A DNA stretch of 64,000 nucleotides from Tethya wilhelma (Eukaryota > Porifera > Demospongiae > Tethyida > Tethyidae), in the NCBI GenBank assembly GCA_964030475.1, contig CAXIPT010000026.1:189538-253537 (forward strand). Reading direction: 5' to 3'. Under the pieces are notes generated by a model that was not told where the DNA came from, made no database searches, and was given only the letters and a program-made list of their open reading frames with translations. The translations under genes were made by a program, and so were the position numbers. Of this stretch, positions 10,670 to 22,238 are shown piece after piece (positions within the stretch are counted from its first letter, which is position 1; the number at the start of each line of letters is the position of its first letter).

Positions 10670-11190
10670 ACATCTGGTCTGTTTTCCAAAATTGGGTCAC
10701 ATATTTTGCCTTGAAAACATTTTCTAGCACAAAAAAAAACATTTTTTTAAAAATTTTATTTTTTTCGGAACATTCTCTCAATGTAAAAAACATCAAGAAT
10801 TGAAAAACAAAGTTTTCCACGGTACAGAAAAAGAACTTAGTCTTTTTGAGTGACTATAGACTTATAAAATTTTCTAAAATCAAAAAGTACACTTTTGACA
10901 AAATAGTTTACATTGCCTACACATTTGTGACAATTTAGTTTTTTTAAAACAGAACATTCTCTAGATGTAAAATAAATTTTTAGTGAAAAACAAAGTTTTC
11001 TCATGGAAGAGAAAAAGAACTTTGTCTTTTTGAGTGACTGGACTTAGAAAAGTTTTTAAAACCAAAAAGGACACTTTTTAAAAAAAGGATTTGTTTTGCG
11101 TTGAAAACATTTTCTAGAACAAAAAAAACTGTGAAAATTTAGTTTTATTATCACACGGAACATTCTCTTGATGAATAAAACCAAGAGTGT
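10670..11190 (+). repeat. truncated tandem-array TIR element
   Basis: Starts with the same end as the full copies, ACATCTGGTCTGTTTTCC followed by AAAATTGGGTCACATAT, and contains two to three ~200-bp array units. The far end is lost where a hAT-like MITE begins. Confidence 0.75.
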
Positions 11191-11223
11191 ATAAAAGGTA
11201 GAAGAGTATCTAACTAGAGTAAA

Positions 11224-12083
11224 CACTGTTGGGAAAGTAACGTGACTTTGGGGCGTTTGCAAGTGAGCAAAATCGCAAACTCTCGTAACACTCGCGTTTA
11301 TTTACAGACTCGCTGGATCAGCAAAACATGGCCTAGAAAATTTGAGCGCTTCTTGGCTCTGAGTCAGAGATGACTATTGGCTCCAAAGTGGAAGTGGGAG
11401 CTTGTGAAAAACGGAGCAAAAAAGCAAAAAGGAAGGACAATGCACACGTAAAAGCCAGCAACAAAAAAAATTCTGTGCGCCACCGCCAAAAAAAAGCTAA
11501 GTGCCAAGGGTAAACGACAGGCTCGGAAAACTAGTAGAATCCAACTCAAGACAGGTCCAAAAGTATAGCGATGGGTTTGGGGATGACCTTGGGGCGTTTG
11601 CATGTAAGCAAAATCGCAAACTCTCGTAACACTCGCGGTTATTCACAGACTCGCTGAATCAGCAAAACATGGCCTAGAAAATTTGAGCACTTCTTGGCTC
11701 TGAGTCAGAGATGACTATTGGCTCTAATATGGAAGTGGGAGCTTGTGAAAAACGGAGCTTTGTTTTGGCGGTGGCACAGAATTATCTTTGTTGCTAGCTT
11801 TTACGTGTGCTTTGTCCATCCTTTTGCCTTTTTACTCAGTGCCAAGGGTAAATGACAGGCATCCAACTCAAGACAGGTCCAAAGGTATAGCAACGGGTTT
11901 AAAACAGGCAGCTTCTTCGTTTCATCATGGTTTCGCAAGCTCACTGCGAGACAGTCATTGCTGGTAATCTGCGCATGCTACCGTAGTTTTTGGTCGCGAA
12001 TGACGTAATGGAGAATACGGCGTAGAATCCAGATAAAAACGAAAAAATGGTCACGTGCAAGTCATGTTACTTTCCCAACAGTG
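11224..12083. mobile_element. hAT-like MITE with an internal partial duplication
   Basis: The ends are CACTGTTGGGAAAGTAAC and its near-complement GTTACTTTCCCAACAGTG. A segment with GGGGCGTTTGCA, AAATCGCAAACTCTCGTAAC and GGCCTAGAAAATTTGAGC occurs twice in tandem, about 350 bases apart. A convincing 8-bp target duplication is not visible. No transposase is encoded. hAT is suggested only by the CA-TGTTGGG type end. Confidence 0.65.
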
Positions 12084-12174
12084 TTTTCTTGGGGTATACC
12101 GTAGTTCGATACCCTTCCTCCCCCCTCTTATCCACTCTTGATTAAACATTGTTGGTGAAAAGTAATTTTTTTAA

Positions 12175-12539
12175 TCCTCTACTTACGAATAACGGCTATA
12201 AACGTCATTTAATTATTGCATTTGAAATACGATTGACTTCTAAAGACGTCATTGCAACGTTAGTGCGAGCTCTGCAGCTAAGCAAATTAGCATTGAACTT
12301 TAAACTTGCTGTGCGTTTAGGTAAGGTATCACCCTAGTAAAATATCAAGTTTGAGTTGGAACTGATAAGTAGGTGGGGCTCAATGAGGTCAAGAAGTGCA
12401 AAAGGTTACGATCACCCCGATCGTGACTATAAGTTTTCTTAGCTCGTTTTCTCTGTAGTCTCTAGGATTAGAAGCTTAGAACTACTTGTGGTAGTAGAAG
12501 GATAGTTTGTCTATATATATTTATGAACTTAGTTTGGAT
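12175..12539. mobile_element. TTAA MITE, inverted copy, end cut by CACTA
   Basis: The reverse complement of the 4920-5309 element is recognisable along its length, including GGTAAGGTATCACCCTAGTA and TCTCTGTAGTCTCTAGGATT. A TTAA lies just before it (12171-12174). Its last bases are missing at the point where the CACTA terminus starts. Confidence 0.75.
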
Positions 12540-15500
12540 CACTGGTCAAAAAGTGGAATTTCCTATCCGAATTTAATGTAGGATAGGTGTATGACAGATG
12601 ACTGCAATTTCCTACAGTATGAAATTCTTGTTTCACCTAATGGAAATCTAATTTCTGCACAGAAATTTTATACACAAAAAGTTGAATTTTCTATCTGTCG
12701 GAAATTCTTATTTCATGTAACGGAATTTGAGATTTCTGCTCAAATTTTTCTATCCTCCCTATATACCATTTTCATGCCGTGAAAACTTGAGATTTCTGCA
12801 TGCTCTAAGTTTTCTTTATTAATTTGACTATGGGAAATGTCTATTTCATGTAGTAAAAATGTGAGATTTCTGGTTCAAAATATTAATTTTAATTTACACA
12901 ATAATAATGAATGTAAATCAACAACAAAAAAATCAGTCAACACAAGAAACTACAAATAAGACCGATTCAGAATTAAGTTTGTCTACTAAACTGACCATTT
13001 TTGAAGCAATAAATTGGACAGGAACCAAAATTTGACATTCAAACAAATCATAATACCAAATAGTAACTGGAGATCCAAACAACAATTTCTGCGGATGTTC
13101 CTTATACACTGCTACATAAGCAAGCAAATGTGTAATGTTACAACCACTAACACAAACAGTATGCACATAAAAACTTTTCAATTCTAGCAGCTCTGTGTCC
13201 AGCTACATTACAAATTCCATTAAAAATGGTGGAGTCTAAGTTAACAAAAACAATTGAGGATGATGACATTCTACTCTTGTGTGTCCCGTACAGTATACCA
13301 TTTAGTTCAATAGAAGCATATCCAAAACATGTGGAACAAATATCTAGGTTAGATTGAGAAACAGAATACAGAGCACTGTACAACCTAATTGCACAATCTT
13401 TCTGAACAACATCAAACAAACACCGAGACCTAAATTTAGGCAATTGTACAGATGATCGAAGTGACTCCAAACTCCAGGACTTATTCCCACTTCTGTAGAT
13501 CCTGTACATGTTAAGGTATTAGACATGGTTGAAGCAACTGAACCTGTTTCTTGAACTCTAGGGAACAATGGAAGCAATTCATTTGAGAATTCTTAAGGGA
13601 GAGAGAACAGGTAAGAGGAGCCTGATTTTCACGGAGAAAACGCTGCATAAGTTGACACTCTATAGATCTGTTATTGTTAGGTGTGTCACCTAAAATTCCA
13701 TTATACCTTTCGTAGGCGTAACACCAAAATCCATGTAAAGGACCAAAGTCCTCAATATTTTCCATTAGGTGGCAGTGCAGATGCATATTGGGGGTTATAC
13801 ATTCCTTACCAAATAATGTCTCTGTTCTCCGACAAAATTGCAGCAATAAAGCATCCTCAAGCTTTATTTTCTCCTTAGTGATCTGCTTGGCACATAGAGT
13901 TCGACAGGCCAAAACGAAATGCCTCCAACATTCCATAACATCAGTTGGTAAGATGTCATGCAAGATTACAACAGAGAAGTACACAACCCAGTTATTCCAC
14001 TGGTCTGCAGTAAAATGTGCAAAACCACTCTGAATTTTTGTTGGAATTCTACCAATGGAAGGAAGGTGGAGTTACAAAAGCATTTGCCTTTTCCTGCATA
14101 ATGACACATTGCTCTTTAGTTATATATTCTTTAGGAATCAAAATTATTTTCATAAAGTACTTGGCTGAACCTAGGAAAAGGTTGTGCATTGGATCAACCA
14201 CTAGCATTTTGGGAGCATCAAAGTAAGGCAACATTAATAGTTCAGAATAACGACACCCAGCTTCACTTTCAGCTTTTTCAATACCTGTTTTTGTTGTGAA
14301 GGTTCTGGTCCTGAATGCAGCAACATTGTGAGCATCACGTGTTCTCAGTTGCCAATTTTGCCTATCAAATCCAGAATAATCTAACTCACCAAATTCACCG
14401 GGGAATTTTTTCCAACATCTTGAGCAGCCTAGGTGTGCATTGTGGCCAAGAAACCCACAAATCTTTCTTCCAGCAGGAAGGTCACAGGAAATGCACAATA
14501 GAGCACATTGGATCCGCTTAATTACAGACTGAGTGTTATCTAAGGAGACCGTTATATCTGCACCAATCCAAAGTTTATTGAGCTCACTGACAAGTGGTTT
14601 GAGAAAGCTGTTTATGTCGTGTTCTCGTTCGTGAGGACCAGGTATGAGTCCTACTAAAATTACATTTTCTCTCTTAAATTGGACTTCACGTGGTAAGTTT
14701 AAAACAGTGATATATATAGCACCCATCGAATATGAAAGGTGTTTATATGTCTGAAAAAAATCAAAGTTAAGGGATAGACCTAGATTGCCAGTGACAGAAA
14801 GAAAAGATGTCCCTTCATAAGACAAAAACTTTTTCCACATTTTGCCATCATACACATCTTTTAACAGTCAGTCAGCAGTGTGCTTGCTTTTCAATTGTTC
14901 ACATTTACTAAGGAATGTGGGTCGCTTTAACAATGATTGTATGGATAAATCTATTCCAAGGTAGCAGTACATCAAAAAAGGATAGAAGTAGGTTTGTTGA
15001 CTTGCAAGTTGAACTGTTTTAAGCAGTTTAGTTCCACATTCCATCCTCATCCGTGAATGAGGATGGAATGGATATGGCTTAAATGAACAGCATTTACTTT
15101 TACGAATAGTTAGTGACTGTTCAAAACAATCGCTGAATTTGTATAGAGAATGGCACTTTCTACAAACAACATATCAAATGAAATTTGGTATGCTAAATAG
15201 CTGCTTAGCCTTGTAAATTGAATTAGGCAAGGATGTTGCCATATCATCTCCAACTTTGCAAAAATGGCCGATTGCTTTGAAAATGCCAACAAAAAAATGC
15301 AACAGATGATCCACAACAGTATCTGACAACCTGAAAGTAGCTTGCATCACCATAAAAAAGCTTATAGTCCAAATTGAAAGTACATGGGGTGTTTCTAAAC
15401 TCACATCCACATGTGAATGCTCTGGTGGCTGTAAATCATACAATACATTATCTTCAACTTCATCCCATTCTTCCATTTCTGGTTCTGCATATCTGGTTCA

Positions 15501-16848
15501 TTATCTGCAAGTTCAATAACAATTAATTAACTAAAGATTGATCCAGAGGGTATGCATTAGTGTTGGCAATTTAACAACTACATAATATTATTTAAAGCTT
15601 GTGTTCTATTGCTATTACACATTGCTTTTATATAGGCAGTGATAGCCAAATGTACATAGGTGTAGGTGTACAATATACCTATGAGTATGCATGTCCACTG
15701 AGTAATTAGAGGGGATGGGGTGGAGCTTCAGGGACATATGATATCAATTAACAGCAAAATTGTAATTATGAAGTGACATATGTACCGTGGCACAGGCTGC
15801 CATATGGAAGTGATCACTCATATAGCTAGTATGATACACATGGCCCAATTGTCATTGGGTTAACGGCATTAACATATAGCAAGCTTACCTTCCAGACGCT
15901 CGTCAAAGTGGGACGATGGAGGAGAATCACTGTGACAAGATAAACCAATTGTATCCATGAGGGTTACATGGGTAGTTGACGCAAGTGGTGACTCAGCACC
16001 GCTGTCTGAGTGATCCGCACTCATCATCTGATCTGTATTCTCCTGAGACATCCACTGGTTAGTAGCCTAAATCAATATTAATGTGTATAGTTTATAGATA
16101 ATTTATCGGCCGGGTCTGATCAGCAGAGCTGATCTAGGCTCTGTATGTTTCAGCGCCATACTAGCTCAACTGACCTCATTATAGTATATCCGCTTGTGAT
16201 ACTCGTAGGTAGAAGACGCAACTTCTTCTTCACAGTGAGGACAATACTTTCTGTTTCCAATTCTCCTCCGAGTCGTAGATCGTGAAGCCGGATCAATATG
16301 AAAGAACGGCCCCACTCGCGAATCGCGTATTTAATTAAATTTGCGCATTAATTATTGACGACCATTACCGAGAAGACAAAGAAATTAATTTTAATTGGCT
16401 GTTGAATTTTGAATCACGGAATGGCTGTTGATTGCTGTAAGGTGTGAAATTTGAGATAAATACTAGTATACTGAAGTGTATGAAGAGTTTCTGGCAGTAT
16501 CTCATGATCATTATTGCTACAGTCTGACAGTTAAATGGGATAAATTTCGGCAATGTGTTTCATTATGTTGTCGTAAGCCTGTGGAGTAGTGTGACCATAT
16601 CTCTCTCTCCACATAAACTCATCTAGATATCCTGGAATATGATCTGCATGACATCCCTTCATTCTCTTGAACTTGATCTTACCGGTTCCAGTAACTCTCA
16701 ATGTTTTGAGTGTGGACCCCAGTGACAGGATCAACGAAGTGAAGACTGTGATTCACGGTCTCATGGCTACTAACAGCTGGAAGAGATCCCACCCTGTTGT
16801 ATGCTGCCCATTCATCTGAGTAGATAGTAGTTCCATCCTTCACATTGG

Positions 16849-17944
16849 CAGTCGTTCCGCCAATGGAACGCGCCCCAATGCACGTAGTACAATTTTATTT
16901 ACACCGGAAGTAAAAAAATGGCGTCCATGAAGCAAGCTCATTAATTATTCACATAGGAATTTTTCTATCCAGGTTTTATCTATAGCTTCAAGCTTACTTT
17001 ATATTGATAGTACATTGTTTCAATCACTTACTATTCAAATTTTCTCAAGTATACCTCAAAAAGTGTGGTCTTGCAAGCCTAAACCTGCAAACTACACTCT
17101 GGACAAAAAACTATCCGGAGACTATTTTGTGCATTGCTTTGTGACATAATGCTTTGGGTACTAATAATAGATGTATCAAAGCATCTATATATGGAATAAT
17201 TGGCTTGTTCCCATAAAAAGAGAGTGAAAAATAAACGGTACAAGAATACAGTATCATAATGTATTGAGGTTGGTAAGGGTCGTCGCCGGGAATTGTAAAT
17301 GGATGAATTATTGATAGTTATTAATAAAATGGTGATTTTCAACACAGCAACAAACAAATTGACTTGTAAACTATCAGGAGAGATTTGCAGAAGGAAAACA
17401 GTGGTGCTACATGTGAAGAAGTGCAGAGTAGTGATTGTGAAGTAGTTTTTGCTGTCAATAATATCAATGATCTGATTTTATGAAGCTTGAAGTGTGCTTG
17501 TTTGGTTCACTTGTCTCTGTACAAGAGCAATAACTTCAATCCGGCGACCATTTTGTGCACTAGACTCAGCTCCCAGACTTGGTGTCTACATGCCTAGATA
17601 GCTGCTGCACTGCAAACATAAATCATTGAGTTGTTCTCACCATTTTGTGAGTGCTAGCGTGCGTACAATTTTCATCACTCATGGTAAGTAAACAAGATTG
17701 CTCACAAAATCAGCTGGTAAAAAAAATATGGCACGCTAAATGCTCTTAGTTATAGCTCATATATGTTGTAAAAACATACCTGCAGTGTTGTGTCAAGTTC
17801 TTTTGGCTCCAATTGCTCTAAAAATCGAGTATGAGCTGCTTTTGTACCTCTACCTACTATCGTCTAAGTTAGCTGAATTTTAGTAGATAAATGACGTCAT
17901 CGTGTAAATAAATTCACGTGATCTCTCTGTTGGCGGAACGACTG
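16849..17944. mobile_element. 1.1-kb TIR element inserted in the Merlin transposase
   Basis: Begins CAGTCGTTCCGCCAA and ends TTGGCGGAACGACTG, a perfect 15-bp inverted repeat. The direct repeat TTGG flanks it (16845-16848 and 17945-17948). Excising it rejoins the Merlin reading IIQA to NVKDGTTIYSDEW. The interior has no recognisable coding sequence. The superfamily is unassigned. Confidence 0.85.
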
Positions 17945-18550
17945 TTGGCTTGGATAATAGGCAGTAAGGTGGCAGCATCTCTATGATCAACAATCTGCAT
18001 ATATCCTAGAGCTGGTTTAGTAGATATATCCACCATCCCGAATACCCAAATTTCCCTTGATGTAGCTCTGCCTCTGTGATTCTGTAATAAAAAAATAATT
18101 ATGCCTTATTTATATGTACTTATCTATGATGTTAATTTAATTTTACCTTTGGCTTGTGTCTGAATAAACTCTCGTCTATTTGTACTATTTTCCCTTCACC
18201 ACCAATTCTAATATCTGTATTAATCAATTTGGTAGAACACACTTCCCTAAACCATTGCATCACATCACATGCTACATTCTTATCTATCTCGGCTTCGTGT
18301 GCAATATCCCTAACAGGATAATCCCTAGCCCATAGATATATCAACAGAAGCCATTTCTGCAGTGAGAGGCGAGACTTGGAGAAGAAGCTTCCTTCCCGAA
18401 TGCTCTTGCTGGTCCTACATTGGCTACACCTCCACCTAACCAAATCTGTGACATTTAATCTGGAAGCTTCATGCATGGGGTTACCACATCTTTGACAAAT
18501 CATTGATCGAGCCAACAATCCTTTCCCTCTAAGGTAGCTTATGATGGTAG

Positions 18551-18914
18551 CATAGTTGCCAACCTCCAACTCAATGCTAGCGGGACATTAAAACCGCGCA
18601 CGCGAATATGGTAAGCCACGCCTCTTTTACGTGGTGACATGCCCCTTTTATTGCAATAGTTCAAAGTGCGAAATGCTTCTTAGCATAGCGATTGTGAACT
18701 AGCGCTTCAGAAAGCTCAATATTCGGCTTTTAAAATTGATCTGAGACATTATTTGTCACCATAGAGTTGCTAAAAGCTAAATTTTAAGTGAAAAACTTGC
18801 ATTTTTCAAGAAAGGCGGGACACTTCACTGCTTTTAAAGCAAGTCGGGACACGGCGGGACGGAGGTCAAAAAAGCGGGACTGTCCCGCCAGAATCGGGAC
18901 AGTTGGCAACTATG
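18551..18914. mobile_element. 364-bp MITE inserted near the Merlin start
   Basis: Ends CATAGTTGCCAAC and GTTGGCAACTATG form a perfect 13-bp inverted repeat, flanked by TGGTAG direct repeats (18545-18550 and 18915-18920). Removing it joins GGTPT to IISYLRGKG in the Merlin transposase. The interior is rich in the word GCGGGAC. Confidence 0.85.
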
Positions 18915-19320
18915 TGGTAGGAGTTCCACCAAAAAGATATTCTCCCAGATGAAGGATAGAATTCATGTTTATAAACAAAGATACTCGGTACAAAGTTCAC
19001 GCCAATTCTGGTAATGGTCGTCAATAATTAATGCGCGAATTTAATTAAATACGCGATTCGCGAGTGAGGCCGTTCTTCCATATTGATCCGTGAAGCCATC
19101 ATGGACAGAGATGCTTGTGCTTACCCAGAGTCTCTGGTACACTGGTACATAATGTGTGCACGTGATCATGAAGTAGAATCATGGGACCATCATGCTGAGT
19201 TCTGATTGGCTAAAAATTGGCGCGCTTTACCTTCTGGTGCTTTACAGACTTCAGAAGAACGAACGTTTGAGAAACAGAGAAAGGTTGAGAAAGATTTTGC
19301 TCGCTGCTGTGACAGTCAGT

Positions 19321-20584
19321 ATGGAGGATTCTGAGAGTATTGAAAGCGAACCAGAACTACCTTTTAGCAGTAGTAGCAGTAGTAGCAGTAGTAGCACGAA
19401 TGGAAGTACTCGTGAGCGTAAACATTCTGGAGTTAACTTGGATCGAATTCTTGAAAGTATTGACCATCTGTTTCTAAGAGAAGAGAGAGTACTCCTCAAG
19501 AGAAACATCGAGGAAAAAGCGCAGCGTCTAGAGTTAGAAACAGAAGTTATGGATCTCCTAGGGCTGCTAAGGAAAAGACAGCTGGATCACTTGAAACTCC
19601 CAAAAGCACGCCTGCAACTACTAAAAGCACGCATGGAACTTCCAAAAGCACACTTGGCACTACTAAAAGCACTCCTAGATCTTCCAACAGCACACCTGGA
19701 ACCCTCCTGGAAATGCCAAAGCTACACCTGGAACTTTTAATGGTACGCTCGGGACTTCTGAGATCTATACCAGGAACTACACCGCTAAGTGCTCAAGCTA
19801 GTCGCCAAGATGGGATTCATATCACACCAAGTAATACTCCAGGTAGACGGCAAGTATTGTTTTCGTCATCTGACTCGTCTGAAGAAGAAAATACTGAAAG
19901 ATCTAGCATTGAAGAAGTCAATAACAGACCATACATAGAAGGAAACAGTGAAAGATTGTGCATGGATGTTGATGTGAAATTAGCATTAAAGGATATTACA
20001 CAAGTTCTTGAAGAGCTCAAAATCCAAAGGGAAACATACAGTTCCCCTAATAGTTAAGGTATGTGATATCATATTATTCATAATTATATTTTGCTACCAA
20101 CTTACAAATATGCTTTAAATGAATCGCATTAAATGCTATTTTTATTTCTTTTAATGCAGTCTGAAGTTCGTAAAACCTACAAAATGTTGATAGAAGATGA
20201 AAATGACGGTTTGATTTTGATCCTAGGTATGTTCAATAGCTGCTTTCGAATATTATCAGATCAAGTCTGCTTATAAACTTCTTTGTATATTGCCTTAGCA
20301 CTCCTTTCAACAGCCAACCCAACGAGGCAGTAGTTTCAAGATTGATAAAGGAGATCCAGTCTAATAATGAGTTTCAAGTTTGCCACATCAGAAGTAAGCA
20401 TGCTGTGTGTGGCATTTGTTTTCCATTGTCTAGTAACCAAAGTTCTTATAGGCTAATTGCTTGTGGATGGATAGAGGTAACAACAAAGTATAGCTAGGGG
20501 TCATGGCAACAAACTAGTTGCAATAGTGTGTGTGTGTGTGTGTGTGTACGTGTGTGTGTGTGCGTGTGTGTGTGTGTGTGTGTN

Positions 20585-20651
<67 letters not shown>

Positions 20652-21229
20652 AGATGTACATAATTTTATTGTGTTAATTTTTATTGTATAGCTGCAGCAT
20701 ATACCTATTATCGTACCAAATGTCAGGAGAAGTCTCTTAAAAGTAGAGGCATACATAATGAAAGAAATCGTACACGAAGACGGCGAGAGAGACTTCTACG
20801 GGTAAGTAACTTGCATGTGCATTGTGTGCTATGTTATATGTGTCTCACTCATCCCCACTGCATGCTTGTCACTTATGATTAATTATTTATCGAACTATTT
20901 TAATCTTGTCCACAGAAATTGCAGGAACGTCAATACTCCAGAAAGCTGATATGGCTGCCAAAGACAAGGAAAAATGGACCAAAGTTCTGCAAGCTGAAGT
21001 AATGTCAAGTGAAGAAAGTTCCTCAGATAGTGAAGAAGTCTTTGTTCGGCCCCTACCTTGGCGTTCTCAACTAGTTAACTTTTTTGCAGAATTCGATGCC
21101 AGAAGTTTGGAGGCAAAATCATCACAAGCAAAAAGGCAGCATAAGAAAAGGATTATCTCTACTACCTCTTCAGTGCGAGGTGCTCCTGTGCACTTGCCGA
21201 AATGGGCAATCACCAGCACCAGTGCATGA
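19321..21229 (+). pseudogene. EnSpm accessory gene (ORF2-like), degenerate
   Basis: The gene starts MEDSESIESEPELP followed by a poly-Ser run, and passes through a Ser/Thr/Pro/Lys-rich stretch of STP-type repeats in which at least two frame changes occur (19490-19800). Further exons: 20160-20226 (VRKTYKMLIEDENDG), about 20309-20391 (NEAVVSRLIKEIQSNNEF), about 20691-20800 (a basic block with RNRTRRRRERLL) and 20917-21229 (RPLPWRSQLVNFFAEFD, QAKRQHKKR, PVHLPKWAI, stop). The last block resembles the C-terminus of accessory proteins I recall from animal EnSpm elements. Its role in transposition is unknown. Exon joins are approximate because phases do not all agree. Confidence 0.6.
20528..20647. 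repeat. (TG)n microsatellite with an ambiguous base
   Basis: About 60 TG units with a few interruptions, and an n at 20584. It lies in an intron of the EnSpm accessory gene. Length is probably uncertain in the assembly. Confidence 0.95.
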
Positions 21230-21719
21230 CTGACATTATGTACTGTTTACTGGTCAGGTTAACCTTATAATCATCTAATTTTATGCTCTTGTTGTTTATT
21301 GTCATAATCATGCATTCATTGATCTCCTTATGTATTATAGTCAATTATTGTGACAATTCATGTCTATTCAGTATGTAAGATAGTGTTATTTTGTTACAGC
21401 TACATATTTATTTATTTGTAAGTTTTCTAACACTATTAATTTTAAAAAAGTGATTATAATAATATTGGTAAAGAAATTTAGGAAATCTGCAGAACTTATG
21501 TAGTTAGTATGATATTTCATTGACAGCAGTAAATTTAAGGATAGATCAAATTCCATGCCAACTATCCTACAAGGAAATCTGGCTCTATTCTCTGTAGGAA
21601 ATTAGTATAGGAAATATAAAATTTCATACATCCAGAAAATCTTATGACAAGTGATGTTTCACACATCTATCGGTCATCAATCTTACTGTTGAAAATTCAA
21701 CTTTTCAACCAGTGTTTCT

Positions 21720-22091
21720 TCCGGCAGATCTCTCACTCTCTGCACTCTAAGATAGCTACGACAATAAGCTTGAAAATTTTTAGGAAGAAGGGTGTTGTTG
21801 CTAGCTTAACTGTTTGTTACTATTCAGTAGAAGCTACTTCCAGCAACACCAAGACCAATGCAGTGAACTAAGCTGGACCTCGTCATCCTGCGGAAAATTA
21901 ATGCTCACCTTAGCGCAGTCATCGACTGTGACTCACTGGCCTGCTACATGGAACGGGACATTGCAAGGATATTCAACCCAATTGGAGAGGACTTTGACCT
22001 CTTCATTAACGATAATCAAGCATCCCTCCTATCGCTCTTCCAGAACTACCTAGATGTGGAAGATCAGGGCATTGACCATCTGGATACCTAG
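21720..22091 (+). pseudogene. unidentified gene segment, downstream half
   Basis: A paralogue of the minus-strand segment at 30090-30436. The frame with RKINAHLSAVIDCDSLACYMERD and DFDLFINDNQAS is recognisable in the opposite arm. Here the upstream half is missing because the CACTA right end sits directly in front. A helical, death-fold-like character is possible from the pattern but not demonstrated. Confidence 0.45.
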
Positions 22092-22126
22092 ATGTCTTCT
22101 AGTCCAGACACAGCACAAAAAAGCTT

Positions 22127-22238
22127 AGTTTACAATTTGTACACTATATTGATGAACAAGTAGTTTGTGAAATTGAGTTCATTTCACAAGTGGTGCGCAA
22201 GTAGTGCACAAGACTGACAAGAGTGTACAAATTGTAAA
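22127..22238. mobile_element. 112-bp hairpin with perfect 19-bp inverted ends
   Basis: Starts AGTTTACAATTTGTACACT and ends with its exact complement AGTGTACAAATTGTAAACT. The opposite arm of the inverted duplication lacks it, so it arrived after the duplication or was lost from the other copy. Confidence 0.75.

Larger units (their letters stand above)
16531..18966 (-). pseudogene. Merlin transposase (IS1016/IS1595-like DDE)
   Basis: The reading starts at 18966 (MNSILHLGEYLFGG), is interrupted by a MITE at 18551-18914, and continues with ICQRCGNPM and RWRCSQC (a zinc-binding pair of CxxC motifs) and FFSKSRLSLQKWLLLIYLW. The catalytic residues are visible: Asp in VQIDESLFRHKPK, Asp in TIYSDEWAAY, Glu in NIESYWNR. 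A 65-bp GT-AG intron (18146-18082) follows RHKPK, and exon 2 resumes with NHRGR. A second insertion (16849-17944) splits exon 2. Right after ESYWNR the frame shifts, then continues as KIKFKRMKGCHADHIPGYLD to a stop at 16531. DDE is intact but the gene is broken by two insertions and a frameshift. Confidence 0.9.
16290..19089 (-). mobile_element. Merlin DNA transposon with 8-bp target duplication
   Basis: The element starts GGATCAATATGAAAGAACGG and ends with the complement of GGATCAATATGGAAGAACGG. Inverted similarity continues for about 80 bases through AATCGCGTATTTAATTAAAT. It is flanked by a perfect direct repeat GTGAAGCC at 16282-16289 and 19090-19097. An 8-9 bp duplication is what Merlin elements make. 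Length is 2800 bp, of which about 1460 bp are two later insertions. It sits in codons 1-3 of the CACTA transposase, and removing the element plus one repeat rejoins that frame. Confidence 0.93.
12930..19099 (-). pseudogene. EnSpm/CACTA transposase (TNP2 family), interrupted
   Basis: On the minus strand the first exon starts ATG at 19097-19099, encodes MASRST, is broken by Merlin, and resumes at 16281 with a CPHC knuckle, ending at a donor near 16175. Exon 2 is 16066-15889. The long exon from about 15484 carries YVVCRKCHSLY, LVGLIPGPHE, GFLGHNAHLGCSRCW and VDPMHNLFLGSAKYF, hallmarks of TNP2-type transposases. The C-terminal part has YASIELNGILYGT, RMSSSSIVFVN, AARIEKF and FGSPVTIWYYDLFE, ending VVSCVD. 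Damage: an in-frame TGA after SIPNFI, a TGA after KHTAD, a frameshift near 14060, rearranged coding near 13550-13620, and a one-base insertion in an A run near 13170 compared with the second copy at 25450. It is not functional as it stands. Confidence 0.85.
12540..21714 (-). mobile_element. CACTA/EnSpm-type DNA transposon (9.2 kb, nested)
   Basis: The left end reads CACTGGTCAAAAAGTGGAAT and the right end, complemented, reads CACTGGTTGAAAAGTTGAAT, so the two are imperfect inverted repeats of the CACTA/G class. Between them are a TNP2-type transposase on the minus strand and an accessory gene on the plus strand, diverging from the centre, an arrangement seen in animal EnSpm elements. A Merlin element accounts for 2.8 kb, leaving about 6.4 kb. 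The immediate flanks (GAT on the left, TTT on the right) do not match, so the two ends may not come from the same insertion event. Confidence 0.88.

Noticed and set aside
11056..11603. Minus-strand Phe/Leu-rich readings
   Set aside because: They span the array end and duplicated MITE interior and match no family.
13681..14521. Plus-strand readings opposite the CACTA transposase
   Set aside because: They are shadows of the minus-strand TNP2-type coding sequence.
20514..20756. His/Thr repeat reading
   Set aside because: It comes from the (TG)n microsatellite.
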